From positions 39,921,515 through 39,985,514 of the forward strand of contig CM019701.1 in assembly GCA_009760885.1 (NCBI GenBank): DNA of 64,000 nt, read 5' to 3'. The translations under genes and the position numbers were made by a program. Each line of letters begins with the position of its first letter. Within the stretch, counting starts at the first letter, position 1. Of this stretch, positions 1 through 10,474 are shown piece by piece. The DNA is from Achatina immaculata. Lineage: Eukaryota > Mollusca > Gastropoda > Stylommatophora > Achatinidae. A model generated the notes under the pieces. It was not told the origin of the DNA. It did not search any database and worked only from the letters and a program-made list of their open reading frames with translations.

Positions 1-289
1 ACTTTGTCCCTAAATAACTCCCCCCAAAAATTACCCTGCGTCTTATACCCCGAAGGTTATAATTGGAGTAAGCTTTCTGTTTACTGGTATTAGACTAGCG
101 CCAAAACGTTATTGTTCAACAAATTAGTCTCATGAGTACACCATAATGCGGGATATGTGATTATAAATGATTAAATTATGATTATAAGCCAACATAATAT
201 CAAAATATTTTTCAAAATATATAACCAGCAGAGCACAGCTAGACAAAATCTAAGCCCGTAACATTCACATGCAGCTGGAGTGTGAAGTG
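1..289. repeat. 289-bp exact direct repeat, copy 1
   Basis: Base for base identical to 1551-1839 as read line by line, with an offset of 1550. The identity stops at 290, where this copy runs into a 41-bp minisatellite and the other into a 57-bp minisatellite. The left end lies outside the window. No coding potential is seen. Confidence 0.95.
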
Positions 290-605
290 ATAGTGCCCCT
301 ATACTGTGCATTTATTATATAAAGTGAGTGATAGTGCCCATACACTGCGCACTTACTAGATTATGTGTGGGACAGTGCCCGTATACCGTGCACTTACTTG
401 ATTAAGTGAGTGATAGTGCCCGTATATTGTGCACTTACTTGATTAAGTGAGTGATAGTGCCCGTATACCATGCACTTACTTGATTAAGTGAGCGATAGTT
501 CCGTATATTGTGCACTTACTTGATTAAGTGAGTGATAGTGCCCGTATACCATGCACTTACTTGATTAAGTGAGCGATAGTTCCGTATATTGTGCACTTAT
601 TAGAT
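290..605. repeat. 41-bp minisatellite
   Basis: About seven to eight imperfect units built on GTGAGTGATAGTGCCCGTAT followed by a GTGCACTTACTTGATTAA-type half. Some units lack two bases. The first unit grows directly out of the sequence GTGTGAAGTG that also ends the 289-bp repeat, so the array was probably seeded at that point. Confidence 0.9.
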
Positions 606-718
606 TACTACAACAGATCGTATAATAATAAACCGTAAATGTATGTTTTATTATGTATGTTACCCCACCAATTCTTTCGCAAGGCTGGAAATTATTGCGC
701 ATCACTGAATACATTTAG

Positions 719-905
719 ATGGCCTTCAACCAAAGAACTACAGAGCACAGGTCAAGAAGAAGACCCTGGAAAAGATGTATAGATGAAATTAAACATCCAT
801 GAACTACGGCATGAACATCAGCCAGGCCACCCAAACACGCCATCTGCATCTCCCCTCAGCACCTCACGGTACACGAAGAAAGACAGAGTAAAGTAAGTAA
901 AGTAA
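719..905 (+). mobile_element. LINE H 3' end, decayed
   Basis: Similar to 62240-62430 over its length and to 59941 and 61279 over the last part (ACTGCATCTCC, then CACGGTAC, then an AAAGT-type tail). Before the tail it resembles the eroded C-terminus of a LINE reverse transcriptase, with several stops. Assignment to a LINE rests on the tail and on the comparison with the other copies. Confidence 0.55.
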
Positions 906-1144
906 AACTGAATGCCTCGTATATTAGTTTCGTAGTCTGTGGTTCAATCATACTGAAACAACAAAACTTTCCGCTTCGATTATGTTGCTTATCGTTCCGT
1001 GCACAAGTCTTTGTTTCTTTACGTGCAGTTCTCAAGTACATGACGATTCCTCTTAGATGCTCTGTTCACTTTGACTAGTTTAAATCATTAAACAATGACA
1101 ATAACAAAAAAAAAACATACTCACAGATTTAGCTTTTATCACAT

Positions 1145-1374
1145 CTTATCTTATATCTTATATCCTTCCCGTGCCGTTAAACGTCACATAGGGCTCGCAA
1201 AGTTGTTCGCCAATTTTTCCTGTCTTCGGCGAGTCTTTCAACCTCATCAAAGAATTTTATGCCTGTTAATTTGGCCTCTCTTAATAATGTCCTCTTCAGA
1301 GTTTCACGCGGTCTGTCTCTTTTTCTTCGGCCTGTTGTGTTCCATTTGATAGCTTGTTTTGGGATTCTCTGATC
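1145..1374 (-). mobile_element. LINE A, 5'-truncated 3' end
   Basis: On the minus strand this reads the C-terminal end of the family A reverse transcriptase and then the family 3' end (GACG TTTAACGGCACGGGAAGG) with a TATAAG-type tail facing left. It is flanked by an exact 11-bp target-site duplication TTTTATCACAT at 1134-1144 and 1375-1385, so both ends of the insertion are fixed. Too short to be active. Confidence 0.9.
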
Positions 1375-1550
1375 ATTTTATCACATGGGAAACACATAAT
1401 CTGTATACACGTAACAAGAAATATCATTCAGAAATTGAACAAAAGACAAGAAAAAATAATTGTTTAATTGTCGATCCTGTATTCTTCTAGTCCAAGGTAC
1501 CATTTGATTTTGTTGCGCAAATTACACGTATTTGAGGTCATATAAGACGC

Positions 1551-1839
1551 ACTTTGTCCCTAAATAACTCCCCCCAAAAATTACCCTGCGTCTTATACCC
1601 CGAAGGTTATAATTGGAGTAAGCTTTCTGTTTACTGGTATTAGACTAGCGCCAAAACGTTATTGTTCAACAAATTAGTCTCATGAGTACACCATAATGCG
1701 GGATATGTGATTATAAATGATTAAATTATGATTATAAGCCAACATAATATCAAAATATTTTTCAAAATATATAACCAGCAGAGCACAGCTAGACAAAATC
1801 TAAGCCCGTAACATTCACATGCAGCTGGAGTGTGAAGTG
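1551..1839. repeat. 289-bp exact direct repeat, copy 2
   Basis: Identical to 1-289. Here the 12-bp terminal-type sequence is visible just upstream (1541-1552). The last 36 bases form the first unit of the 57-bp array that follows. Confidence 0.95.
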
Positions 1840-2208
1840 TTGGTGCCTTCACATTTCTAAGCCTGTAACATTCACATGAAGTTGGAGTGTGAAGTGTTGG
1901 TGCCTTCACATTTCTAAGCCTGTAACATTCACATGAAGTTGGAGTGTGAAGTGTTGGTGGCTTCACATTTTTAGGCCCCTAACATTCACATGCAGCTGGA
2001 GTGTGAAGTGTTGGTGCTTTCACATTTCTAGGCCCGTAACACTCACATGAACCTGGAGTGTGAAGTGTTGGTGCTTTCACATTTCTAGGCCCGTAACATT
2101 CACATGAACCTGGAGTGTGAAGTGTTGGTGCTTTCACATATCTAGGCCCGTAACATTCACATGAACCTGGAGTGTGAAGTGTTGGTGCTTTCACATTTCT
2201 AGGCCCCT
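1804..2208. repeat. 57-bp minisatellite (from SINE1 3' end)
   Basis: Seven units with an exact 57-bp spacing (GCC marks at 1861, 1918, 1975 and 2032). Because 57 is a multiple of three, long open frames appear on the minus strand; these are artefacts of the repeat. Part of each unit (GTGTGAAGTGTTGGTGCTTT, then CACATTTCTAGGCC) matches the 3' end of the SINE copies at 28941 and 10219. Confidence 0.93.
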
Positions 2209-2252
2209 GTAAAATTTGATTTAAGGGTGCCAGTGCCTGTCCTAGCAGCCTA

Positions 2253-3752
2253 TGCTTTCCTAAGGAAACCCCCCGGTATTTACATATTGTGAGCCTGGGT
2301 TTGCTTTCCTAAGGAAACCTCCAGGTATTTACATATTGTGATCCTGGGTTTGCTTTCCTAAGGAAACCCCCCCCCCCCGGTATTTACATATTGTGATCCT
2401 GGGTTGCTTTCCTAAGGAAACCCGCCAGGTATTTACATATTGTGATCCTGGGTTTGCTTTCCTAAGGAAACCCCCCATGTATTTACATATTGTGATCCTG
2501 GGTTTGCTTTCCTAAGGAAACCCGCCAGGTATTTACATATTGTGATCCTGGGTTTGCTTTCCTAAGGAACCACCCCCCCCCCGGTATTTACATATTGTGA
2601 TCCTGGGTTTGCTTTCCTAAGGAAACCTCCAGGTATTTACATATTGTGATCCTGGGTTTGCTTTCCTAAGGAAACCTCCAGGTATTTACATATTGTGATC
2701 CTGGGTTTGCTTTCCTAAGGAAACCTCCAGGTATTTACATATTGTGATCCTGGGTTTGCTTTCCTAAGGAAACCTCCAGGTATTTACATATTGTGATCCT
2801 GGGTTTGCTTTCCTAAGGAAACCCGCCAGGTATTTACATATTGTGATCCTGGGTTTGCTTTCCTAAGGAAACCTCCAGGTATTTACATATTGTGATCCTG
2901 GGTTTGCTTTCCTAAGGAAACCCCCCATGTATTTACATATTGTGATCCTGGGTTTGCTTTCCTAAGGAAACCCCCAGGTATTTACATATTGTGATCCTGG
3001 GTTTGCTTTCCTAAGGAAACCCGCCAGGTATTTACATATTGTGAGCCTGGGTTTGCTTTCCTAAGGAAACCCGCCAGGTATTTACATATTGTGACCTGGG
3101 TTTGCTTTCCTAAGGAAACCCCCAGGTTTTTACATATTGTGAGCCTGGGTTTGCTTTCCTAAGGAAACCTCCAGGTTTTTACATATTGTGATCTGGGTTT
3201 GCTTTCCTAAGGAAACCTCCAGGTATTTACATATGTGATCCTGGGTTTGCTTTCCTAAGGAAACTTCCAGGTATTTACATATTGTGATCTGGGTTTGCTT
3301 TCCTAAGGAAATCTCCAGGTATTTACATATTGTGAGCCTGGGTTTGCTTTCCTAAGGAACCACCCCCCCCCCGGTATTTACATATTGTGAGCCTGGGTTT
3401 GTTTTCCTAAGGAAACCTCCAGGTATTTACATATTGTGAGCCTGGGTTTGCTTTCCTAAGGAACCCCCCCCCCCCGGTATTTACATATTGTGATCCTGGG
3501 TTTGCTTTCCTAAGGAACCCCCCCCCCCCCGGTATTTACATATTGTGAGCCTGGGTTTGCTTTTCTAAGGAAACCCCCCAGGTATTTACATATTGTGAGC
3601 CTGGGTTTGCTTTCCTAAGGAAACCTCCTAGGTATTTACATATTGTGAGCTTGGGTTTGCCTTCCTAAGGAAAACCCAGGTATTTACATATTGTGAGCCT
3701 GGGTTTGCTTTCCTAAGGAAAACCCAGGTATTTATATATTGTGAGCCTGGGT
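2253..3752. repeat. 49-bp minisatellite (from SINE1 body), about 30 units
   Basis: The unit is TTTGCTTTCCTAAGGAAACC, a run of two to ten C or a CTCC variant, then GGTATTTACATATTGTGA and CCTGGG. Units vary between 47 and 52 bp, mostly at the C run. Each unit contains the dyad TTTCCT-A-AGGAAA. The array begins and ends at positions matching the single-copy SINE1 body. Confidence 0.95.
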
Positions 3753-3826
3753 TGACACACCCTCCCCCCTTTTCAGGAGCTGGTCGTGTCCTAGAACTTC
3801 AGCCCGAGTGCGAAATCGAGCCATGG

Positions 3827-4019
3827 ACCTTCTGATCGTCAAGCGAATGTATTCACCACTACACCACAAACCAGGGACCTTCTGATGGTCAAGCGAATGT
3901 ATTCACCACTACACCACAAACCAGGGACCTTCTGATCGTCAAGCGAATGTATTCACCACTACACCACAAACCAGGGACCTTCTGATCGTCAAATGAATGT
4001 ATTCACCACTACACCACAA
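3827..4019. repeat. 50-bp tandem repeat (from SINE1 tRNA-like head), 4 units
   Basis: ACCTTCTGAT recurs at 3827, 3877, 3927 and 3977, exactly 50 bp apart. On the minus strand each unit carries an A-box-like TGGTGTAGTGGTGAATACAT, so the array multiplies a potential RNA polymerase III promoter half. Only the outermost unit (left) has the B-box-like region beside it. Confidence 0.9.
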
Positions 4020-4729
4020 CTGCACCTCTCGACAGCATTACTTTATTTCTCTGCGGATATTTAATGACTTACTGTATTTATCTACCGCGACATTTTGTTC
4101 TGTACTTCTTGGGTATGCGCGAATCATCGTTTGGTAATTAGCACCAAGAAATGCTACATAAATATCTGTAAGATGATTGTGATAAAGTTAGACAGAGGTG
4201 TGTGTGGTTTAGTTTTACAAAGCGGCAGAAGGGGCGATGAAAATTAGGGGGAAAAAACACAAAAATCCAGAACGGATGAAAGTAAGATGAGAATGTAATA
4301 CTTTCTGTCATCTATACTTTTTTCTCTTGCTTTTTAATCTACCTTTATTACTAGAACCAGTTTTGCCATAGTCGTTATCTCTGTGAAGATTATTGCCCCG
4401 GTCCCGATGCTGTAAATACCAGATGATAAATTGTTAGTTGTTCTGATAATAACAGCTCACATGGACCAAACAAAGCAACAAACGACGTCATGGTTAATCT
4501 TGGATGTGTATAAACTGAATGTGTATGCATGTTGAATGTAATAATAACATTAATAAATCTTTGATAATGTGGCCAAAATGTCCAGCTGAAGTTTACCACA
4601 TCATTAAGGTAGTGAATGGTTGCAAACTATATTTTGTATTACGTTTGTGGCGGTAACTATGAGTGCAGGTATATCAACAGTTACTTGCAAGGATAGATGC
4701 ATGTTCTTTTTAAGACGTTCCGTGGGGGA

Positions 4730-5495
4730 ATAACCAGTACTATACAGTTTCTGGGCTAAAACCTATAACCAGTACCATACGGTTTCTGGGATAAAACCTA
4801 TAACCAGTACCATACGGTTTCTGGGCTAAAACCTATAACCAGTACCATACGGTTTCTGGGCTAAAACCTATAACCAGTACCATACGGTTTCTGGGCTAAA
4901 ACCTATAACCAGTACCATACAGTTTCTGGGATAAAACCTATAACCAGTACCATACAGTTTCTGAGATAAAATCTATAACCAGTACCATACAGTTTCTGGG
5001 ATAAAACCTATAACCAGTACCATACAGTTTCTGGGATAAAACCTATAACCAGTACCATACAGTTTCTGGGATAAAACCTATAACCAGTACCATACAGTTT
5101 CTGGGATAAAACCTATAACCAGTATCATACAGTTTCTGGGATAAAACCTATAACCAGTATCATACAGTTTCTGGGATAAAACCTATAACCAGTACCATAC
5201 GGTTTCTGGGCTAAAACCTATAACCAGTACCATACAGTTTCTGGGCTAAAACCTATAATCAGTACTGTAAGTTTCTTGTCTATAACCTATAACCAGTACC
5301 ATAAGTTTCTGGGCTAAAACCTGTAACCAGTACAATACAGTTTCCGGACTAAAACCTATAAACTGTACCATAAAGTTTCTGGTCTAGAACCTGCAACCAG
5401 TACATACATTTTATGGGTTAAAACCTATAACCCGTACTATACAGTTTATTGGTTAAAACCTATAACCAGTACATACAGTTTTTGAGCTAAAACCT
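4730..5495. repeat. 35-bp minisatellite, about 22 units
   Basis: The unit is TAACCAGTACCATACGGTTT plus CTGGGCTAAAACCTA. Spacing is exactly 35 bp over most of the array, and units decay towards the right end. The first and last units are the most diverged, as expected for array edges. No similarity to the SINE is seen. Confidence 0.95.
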
Positions 5496-5592
5496 TACTG
5501 AAAGAGGAGTTTTGAACTTCATGGAAAATATAAGGTTTTTAGTTTTGTTTCCCAAAAAATAATCACGTGTCAAATTATAGGTGCGTCTTATA

Positions 5593-6917
5593 AAAGAGAC
5601 GCGGGTTATATAGCGGGAGATACAGCACGCTAAAGTAGTATCATGGCGCTGAGGAATATTATTTGCTGTAACTCAACGCAACCCGTATTCTACTGGGTGA
5701 TTAGTCTTCTTGTGGAGTACAATTTTCCTTTCATCTTGGGAAGTACTTCTTGTTGTTGGCGATGTAAGACAACCTAATTTTCTCTGTTACACACTAAGAA
5801 AATCCAACATGGCTCTCAGGCTTTCAGCTCCACAGAATAGTACTGGTACAACAACTTAACTGAACTTGGCAGTCTCCCAACATAACAAAACATGTCAAAC
5901 AGTGAGAGTTTCAACAAAGCCAGTGGTGTAGTTTTTATGTTCAAACAACACAAGTTTATTGATGGGAAAAATGAGGGATGAAATTATGAGGATGGAAACG
6001 TAGCCCATCAGGCTGGAAAGAAGTTACAATGACAATTCCCGGCGTGAGAAAACTCTACGCCATGTGGGAGAAAACCTAACAACGTACTTATACAATAAAA
6101 ACCATACTTACAACGTTTCCAACCGAACAACCTCCACTATCTCAAAAACTAAATCCTACATCTCAACTTAATTTGCCTCTACCAAAAACTGCTACTACTG
6201 AAAACTCTACCTAACCGAGACTCCATCTTCATCAAAACAAGTAAGGTTCTTCTCGGACACAAAAACAAGTAAGGGTTTTTTTTCTCTAATCGTGAGTGGT
6301 ATTTAACTATCCCCACCCACTCAGTTTTCTCCATGCTGCACACTTATCTCAAGACCTCCGCTTATGGTCTCAACCAAAGTACCTTTCAAACAAGGGTACT
6401 CACTCTATTAATTGTTTCCTGAGTACCAATACTGCTTATATCCCATAGCCAAGAGAATACTGCTATAACGTTAGTTGCAAAAGTTGTATGATTTATTATC
6501 TGTGATACCGTAATTTGATTACATTGATCGTATGAGGATACACAGTAAATAACATAAACATATAAACAGACGTATCAGTTTAAACATAGTCGGAGAGAAA
6601 GAGAGAGAGACGAGTAAACTGAACAGAGATGAAACCAATAATATATTTCTATGTGATTCATTTGTGAAAAACAGCTTTTTTTCTAATTACAGATTTGATA
6701 ACCAAAATGCACCAATCAGGATAAGGAGTGAGTACGAGATTTGTAGCAGACCGCATCCATCTGAAAATGAAATATATATCATTCTTAAAATTATTAACAA
6801 ACTCACTTGGAAGTTACTCACTGCAGAAAACCATATAATAATTGTCTATTTTAAGCATCAAGTTTAACTCTTTGACTACTCTATGTCAGAATAAATTTAG
6901 ATGAGAAATTTCAGTAT
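5593..6917. other. no recognisable gene or repeat
   Basis: AT-rich sequence with short stop-broken frames. I see no coding signal, terminal repeats or tandem structure. A GAGA-rich stretch lies near 6595. Confidence 0.5.
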
Positions 6918-6934
6918 AAAGAAACTGGAAGGTA

Positions 6935-7163
6935 AAAGGAGGTAAAATTCCTGCTTCGATGTCATTAAGACATATTGGGGAGTATGCTTTTAGGCCCGTA
7001 TTTTCCATGACCTTCGGCACATGAAAGTGTGATGTGGTCAGTATCACGCCTGGCCTGCTTTACCTTCCCAGATTTCTCTGGTGGCCATTTTTAGAGGCTG
7101 GGCGAACCCCGGGGCCTTTTGATGTGTACTAGAAAAAAATCCCACCGCTGGGACTGAACCAAG
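6935..7163 (-). mobile_element. SINE2, minus strand
   Basis: Shares its body with 13525-13766: TGATGTGGTCA, ATCACGCCTG, CCCAGATTTCTC, AGAGGCTGGG and the complement of a B box (GGGACTGAACC). It is flanked by a 17-bp target-site duplication AAAGAAACTGGAAGGTA at 6918-6934 and 7164-7180, which fixes both ends. The tRNA-like part is truncated, as no A box is present. Confidence 0.88.
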
Positions 7164-7279
7164 AAAGAAACTGGAAGGTAGTTATTCTATAATTTAAAAA
7201 CTTGGATTGGATTGAAATGTGCTATTTTATTTCGTCTTATTTAAATCACATAAATATTGGCCTGAGCATTGATTCCCAT

Positions 7280-7554
7280 CTCTCTCTCTCTCTGAACCTT
7301 AAGTGCCCAGGGCACATGGGGCTTCCGCAAGGGTTTTCCACAAACGCCTGTCCTTCGCCTTTTTTTCTGCTCTTGCCCAGGTGAGCCCTCTATTGCTCAA
7401 CATCCTTTCTGTTGTTCTTCTCCATGTCTCTTTTGGTCTACCCTTACTTCTGCTCCCCTGTGGTGTCCATCTTAGTGCTATTTTTGGTAGTGAGTTGTCA
7501 GTCATTCGGAGCACATGTCCCAACCATCGCCATCGTCTTTCCTCAATAATTGTT
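7280..7554 (-). mobile_element. LINE E, 5'-truncated 3' end
   Basis: On the minus strand it encodes the last ~85 residues of the family E reverse transcriptase (RRWRWLGHVLRM, then GRPKETWRRT, ending APCALGT), followed by the 3' end with a GA repeat tail (CT at 7280-7294 on the plus strand). The 11-bp target-site duplication TTGATTCCCAT lies at 7269-7279 and 7555-7565. Confidence 0.92.
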
Positions 7555-7662
7555 TTGATTCCCATAGGCTGTACAAAATGTACTAAACATGCCAGAGCTC
7601 CTTAAAAATGACACTTCTGCTTGGTGATTTTTCCTTTTAGTTTTAGGATGTTGCTGTCCGTG

Positions 7663-7768
7663 TGTGGGAAGAATGAAAGATGGAGTGATGAAGGGCAGAA
7701 TGTAAGACAGGCCTGCGTGCCCAATTCTTTACCCTTTAAAAATAAAGATTATTCATTCATTCATTCTT
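7663..7768 (+). mobile_element. LINE C-type 3' end
   Basis: GGGAAGAATGAAAGATGGAG, then GAAGGGCAGAATGTAAGAC, TTTACCCTTTAAAAATAAAG and a TTCA tail. The same 3' end is at 11838-11968 and, more diverged, at 47770-47838, where it closes a CR1/L2-like LINE. No coding part is retained. Confidence 0.75.
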
Positions 7769-7950
7769 TAGTGAATGGATTTCGGTCTAATATCGGTCTG
7801 CTTCTTCTTTGTTTTCTGTCTCAAATGCTTGCTCCTCTTTCAGACAAGAAATGTTGCAGTGTCCTCAAGAGCTGTTAAGTTTCTTTCCTGTTAACTTTCC
7901 ACTGCAGGCGTTTGAGAGGCAAAAAAACACCCAGGCTCTTTAGAAACGTA

Positions 7951-8336
7951 CAGGGTGTCCATAAATTATTCAATTGATTATATACCAAAACATCGAAAAT
8001 ACACAGTGTTTCAGAAAGAATAGACACATCACTACGTTTAGTAGGCGGATCTTTCTTGAATTCTTTCCTATAAAAATGCTTTACTGTTACAGGAGATGTT
8101 GTTTTCCCATAACCACAGGACGCATATTGCTTTTTTTTTGCTGCATGGTCGACATTTTCTTTTACTGTTTTGTCACAATGATGTTGTTACGGAGTGTTAC
8201 CAACTTCACGAGGAAAAAAAATATGATATCGATGTTACTACAAAGCAATTCCATTGCATTTGAGTGCAAGTTTTTGTCTTATGGACGACATTCATCAAGT
8301 GATAAATAAAGTGATCAAGTATTTATGGACACCCTG
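7951..8336. mobile_element. 386-bp MITE with 16-bp perfect terminal inverted repeats
   Basis: CAGGGTGTCCATAAAT at 7951-7966 is exactly complementary to 8321-8336. The left flank is TA, the mariner-type target. The right flank is TG, possibly a mutated TA. The interior has no transposase-like frame. The termini are of the kind carried by mariner-related elements, so this is probably a non-autonomous derivative. Confidence 0.8.
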
Positions 8337-8495
8337 TGTTATTATGAACGTTTACACGATTAATATTATCAGCAGAGCAGAACTAGAAGTAAGAGCGAAG
8401 ATTCTGAATCATACCACACAAACATTGCTTCCTGATATGATGGCCCACTATACAAATGACTTTCTGTGTTCTCCGATTTTGGCTTTCCTTAGTTT

Positions 8496-8591
8496 TAGAC
8501 AGGATGTTTAGCAATAGCGGAAAAAATGGCAATGGACAGGCATTTGTGGAAAACCCTTGCGGAAGCCCCATGTGCCCTGGACACCTTAAAG

Positions 8592-8634
<43 letters not shown>
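8496..8634 (+). mobile_element. LINE E 3' end with internal deletion and GA tail
   Basis: Matches the family E 3' end (GGATGTTTAGCAATAG, GACAGGC, TGTGGAAAACCCTTGCGG, CCATGTGCCCTGG), lacks about 20 bases present in the other copies, and runs into a GA repeat at 8597-8634. Plus strand. Confidence 0.85.
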
Positions 8635-8637
<3 letters not shown>

Positions 8638-8679
8638 CATATACAGTTTTGATACAATCGGTCGTGAGATAAGATGCTG

Positions 8680-9045
8680 AAGAACGTTGCTCAATACCAC
8701 CATCATCATCAGTACTCTGTACTCCAAATGGAGCATAAGGCATCAACCATGATTTCCCAGCCTATCCCAGTTGAGCAAGCCGGGATACCTCAAACCATGG
8801 CTTTGTCATTTCCAAAATGTCATATCCCACTTCCTTTTTCCTTGAGGTGTCCAGTTCAAAGCAGTAAATGGGTGTCAGTTTCTTTTTTTCCATTCGTAGT
8901 ATGTTGCCGAGCCATTTCCATCTTCGTCTTCGACCTCTTTAGTAATGTTCTCAATTCTCGTTCCTTTTGGTTATTTCTTCGTTTGTCAATCGTTCTTTCC
9001 AGTGTGATGTTCGTCAAGTTCCAAACACAGGTAAAAAAAAAACCT
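8680..9045 (-). mobile_element. LINE reverse-transcriptase C-terminus, decayed
   Basis: On the minus strand, in several frames, it keeps the pattern of a LINE C-terminal tail: an NEEITKRT-like stretch, a basic W-rich stretch (RRxWKWLG-like), TPQGKRK-like, then SRLAQLG and an ending GVQSTDDDG. Several frameshifts are present. It does not match families A-E closely, so it is a separate, older family. Confidence 0.55.
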
Positions 9046-9099
9046 ACCTGACCCCCATACCGTCTTTTAATATGTACAGTGGTTTTATTATATATATAC

Positions 9100-9170
9100 A
9101 ACCTAGAGGCCCACAGGAGAACTGTTAGGGAGGAAAAGTTCCGCAAGGGACAAACAAATGACTGACTGAC
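9100..9170 (+). mobile_element. LINE B, extreme 3' end
   Basis: AGGAGAACTGTTAGGGAGG, AAAGTTCCGCAAGGGACA and a GACTGACTGACTGAATGA tail. This is the last ~25 codons of family B plus its tail. Confidence 0.8.
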
Positions 9171-10002
9171 TGAATGATTGAGTCTTTAAAACAGGAAGAT
9201 GATAATTTGTGGCATAATAAACACAAATAAAAAAGTACGGAAACAATAAAGCTAAGAAAAAGATACGAAACAATAAACACTAAGAAAAGTGTATGAAAGG
9301 AAAGTGGAATATGGATACAACAGAAATCACTCGATATTTCGGCAAAACGCTTTGATCAATCAGTTTTTTCCTTTAAAGCTTTATTTAAAGCTGACGTTCA
9401 GGATCCACGTTCTTTTTCTTATTCATGTGTGCTTGTTGTTGTTGTTGCTGTCTCTGGTGAACGCAGCCCACCCAAATGTTCGATTATTTAATTACATTTT
9501 ATTAGCATTTCTCTCTAGTGTCTTGCAGAAGGAGCCCCTATCTACATTAATTCGGAATCACATGTTAAATTACTGTCATCATTACATTATTGCTTGGTCA
9601 TTTAACTGATGTCCTATTTCTTTTGTATCTGGTTTTTATCAACTGAGGACGTCTTATAGGCCACACTTTCAATGTATACTTTACGCGTTAGGATAGTCAT
9701 TTTGTTCGGAATCATTAACAAAACAATGTTTCTAGAACGATTTTCACTTGGTCGTGAAAAAAAAATATCTAAGCTAAATTATAAAAGTGAAGGTTCTTCA
9801 AAAATATATCATGTTTTGAAAATACTGGAATGGTGTTGTTAGATCTAAATTCATTATCATTCGTTTCAGTAGTTATCGTTACATAGAGCAAAGGGGCATT
9901 ATTCAGGTAATTATAGACTATTTACGGTTACTTCTCTTCGATAGTAAATTACTCATAAATGACAAAGCACTTTTATTTCTTGTGGCATTTTGCATACCGT
10001 AG
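9171..10002. other. no recognisable gene or repeat
   Basis: AT-rich sequence. Weak AATAAA-type tracts occur around 9220-9290. The 106-codon open frame at 9289 has no recognisable family and ordinary AT-rich composition, and I do not call it a gene. Confidence 0.45.
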
Positions 10003-10218
10003 GAGATTTTGGACATATTAAACGTCATGAGAATTCAGAGAAGACCGTCTTGGAAGGATATATAATGGGAAAAAGAAAGAGAGGAAGACCAAAGCGAGGA
10101 TGGCTGTGCGAATGGATGCATCAGCAGCAGGGGCATCTTGCTCACAACCGAGAGGACTACAGGAGAGCTGTTAGGGAGGCAAAGTTCCACAAGGGACATG
10201 CAAATGACTGACTGACTG
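10003..10218 (+). mobile_element. LINE B, 5'-truncated 3' end
   Basis: Open for the last 70 codons of the family B reverse transcriptase: FGHIKRHENSEKTVLEGYI, then GKRKRGRPKR, HLAHNRED, KFHKGHAND, stop and a GACT tail. The tail abuts the 3' end of a SINE1 copy. Confidence 0.9.
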
Positions 10219-10474
10219 AGGAGTGTGAAGTGTTAGTGCCTTCAAATTTGTATTCCGCTACAGTGCATGAGATACGGATGCTGGCTGGTTTCTCTCCTTT
10301 TCTTCTCCTAGATAAGTACGTCATTGTTTTTTTTGGATTGTTTTTTTTTTGGAGCGCCAGTTAAACCCCGCTGCGGATATGTACGAAAAAAATATTCCCT
10401 CCCATTGCGAAATCGAACCAGGGACCTTCTGACCGGCAGACGAATGCATTAACCACTATACCACTATGGCACCT
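10219..10474 (-). mobile_element. SINE1, minus strand
   Basis: Its 3' end (GTGTGAAGTGTTAGTGCCTT) faces left and the tRNA-like head faces right. On the minus strand the head reads ATAGTGGTATAGTGGTTAAT (A box) and GGTTCGATTTC (B box), about 45 bp apart as in tRNA-derived SINEs. The body has T-rich expansions at 10328 and 10340. Confidence 0.85.

Larger units (their letters stand above)
2172..4019 (-). mobile_element. SINE1 copy with internally amplified segments
   Basis: Read left to right, this interval follows the same order as the ordinary SINE at 28941-29164: 3' end (TGTGAAGT..TTCTAGGCC), AGGGTGCCAG, CTAGCAGCC, the CTAAGGAAACC..GGTAT body, GCCTGGGTTGAC core, CCCGAGTG, and the tRNA-like head (B box CGAAATCGAGCC, then ACCTTCTGAT, then the A-box region CACCACTACACC, all complementary). 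The difference is that the body is repeated about 30 times and the head four times. The element is on the minus strand. Confidence 0.8.
1541..5592. other. 4.05-kb block bounded by a 12-bp inverted repeat
   Basis: TATAAGACGCAC at 1541-1552 recurs inverted at 5581-5592. Between the two lie the second 289-bp repeat copy and the 57-, 49-, 50- and 35-bp arrays. It could be a non-autonomous DNA transposon bloated by satellites, but the inverted repeat is short, no transposase is present, and no clear target-site duplication is visible. Confidence 0.35.

Noticed and set aside
1721..2194. Open frames on the minus strand with Cys-rich repeats (APTLHTP, CECY)
   Set aside because: They arise because the minisatellite unit is 57 bp, a multiple of three. 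No start context or family resemblance.
3819..4019. Genuine tRNA genes
   Set aside because: Only A- and B-box-like parts are recognisable; they do not fold into a complete tRNA and belong to a SINE head.
1..5500. CRISPR array
   Set aside because: The tandem units have no unique spacers, and the sequence is eukaryotic.
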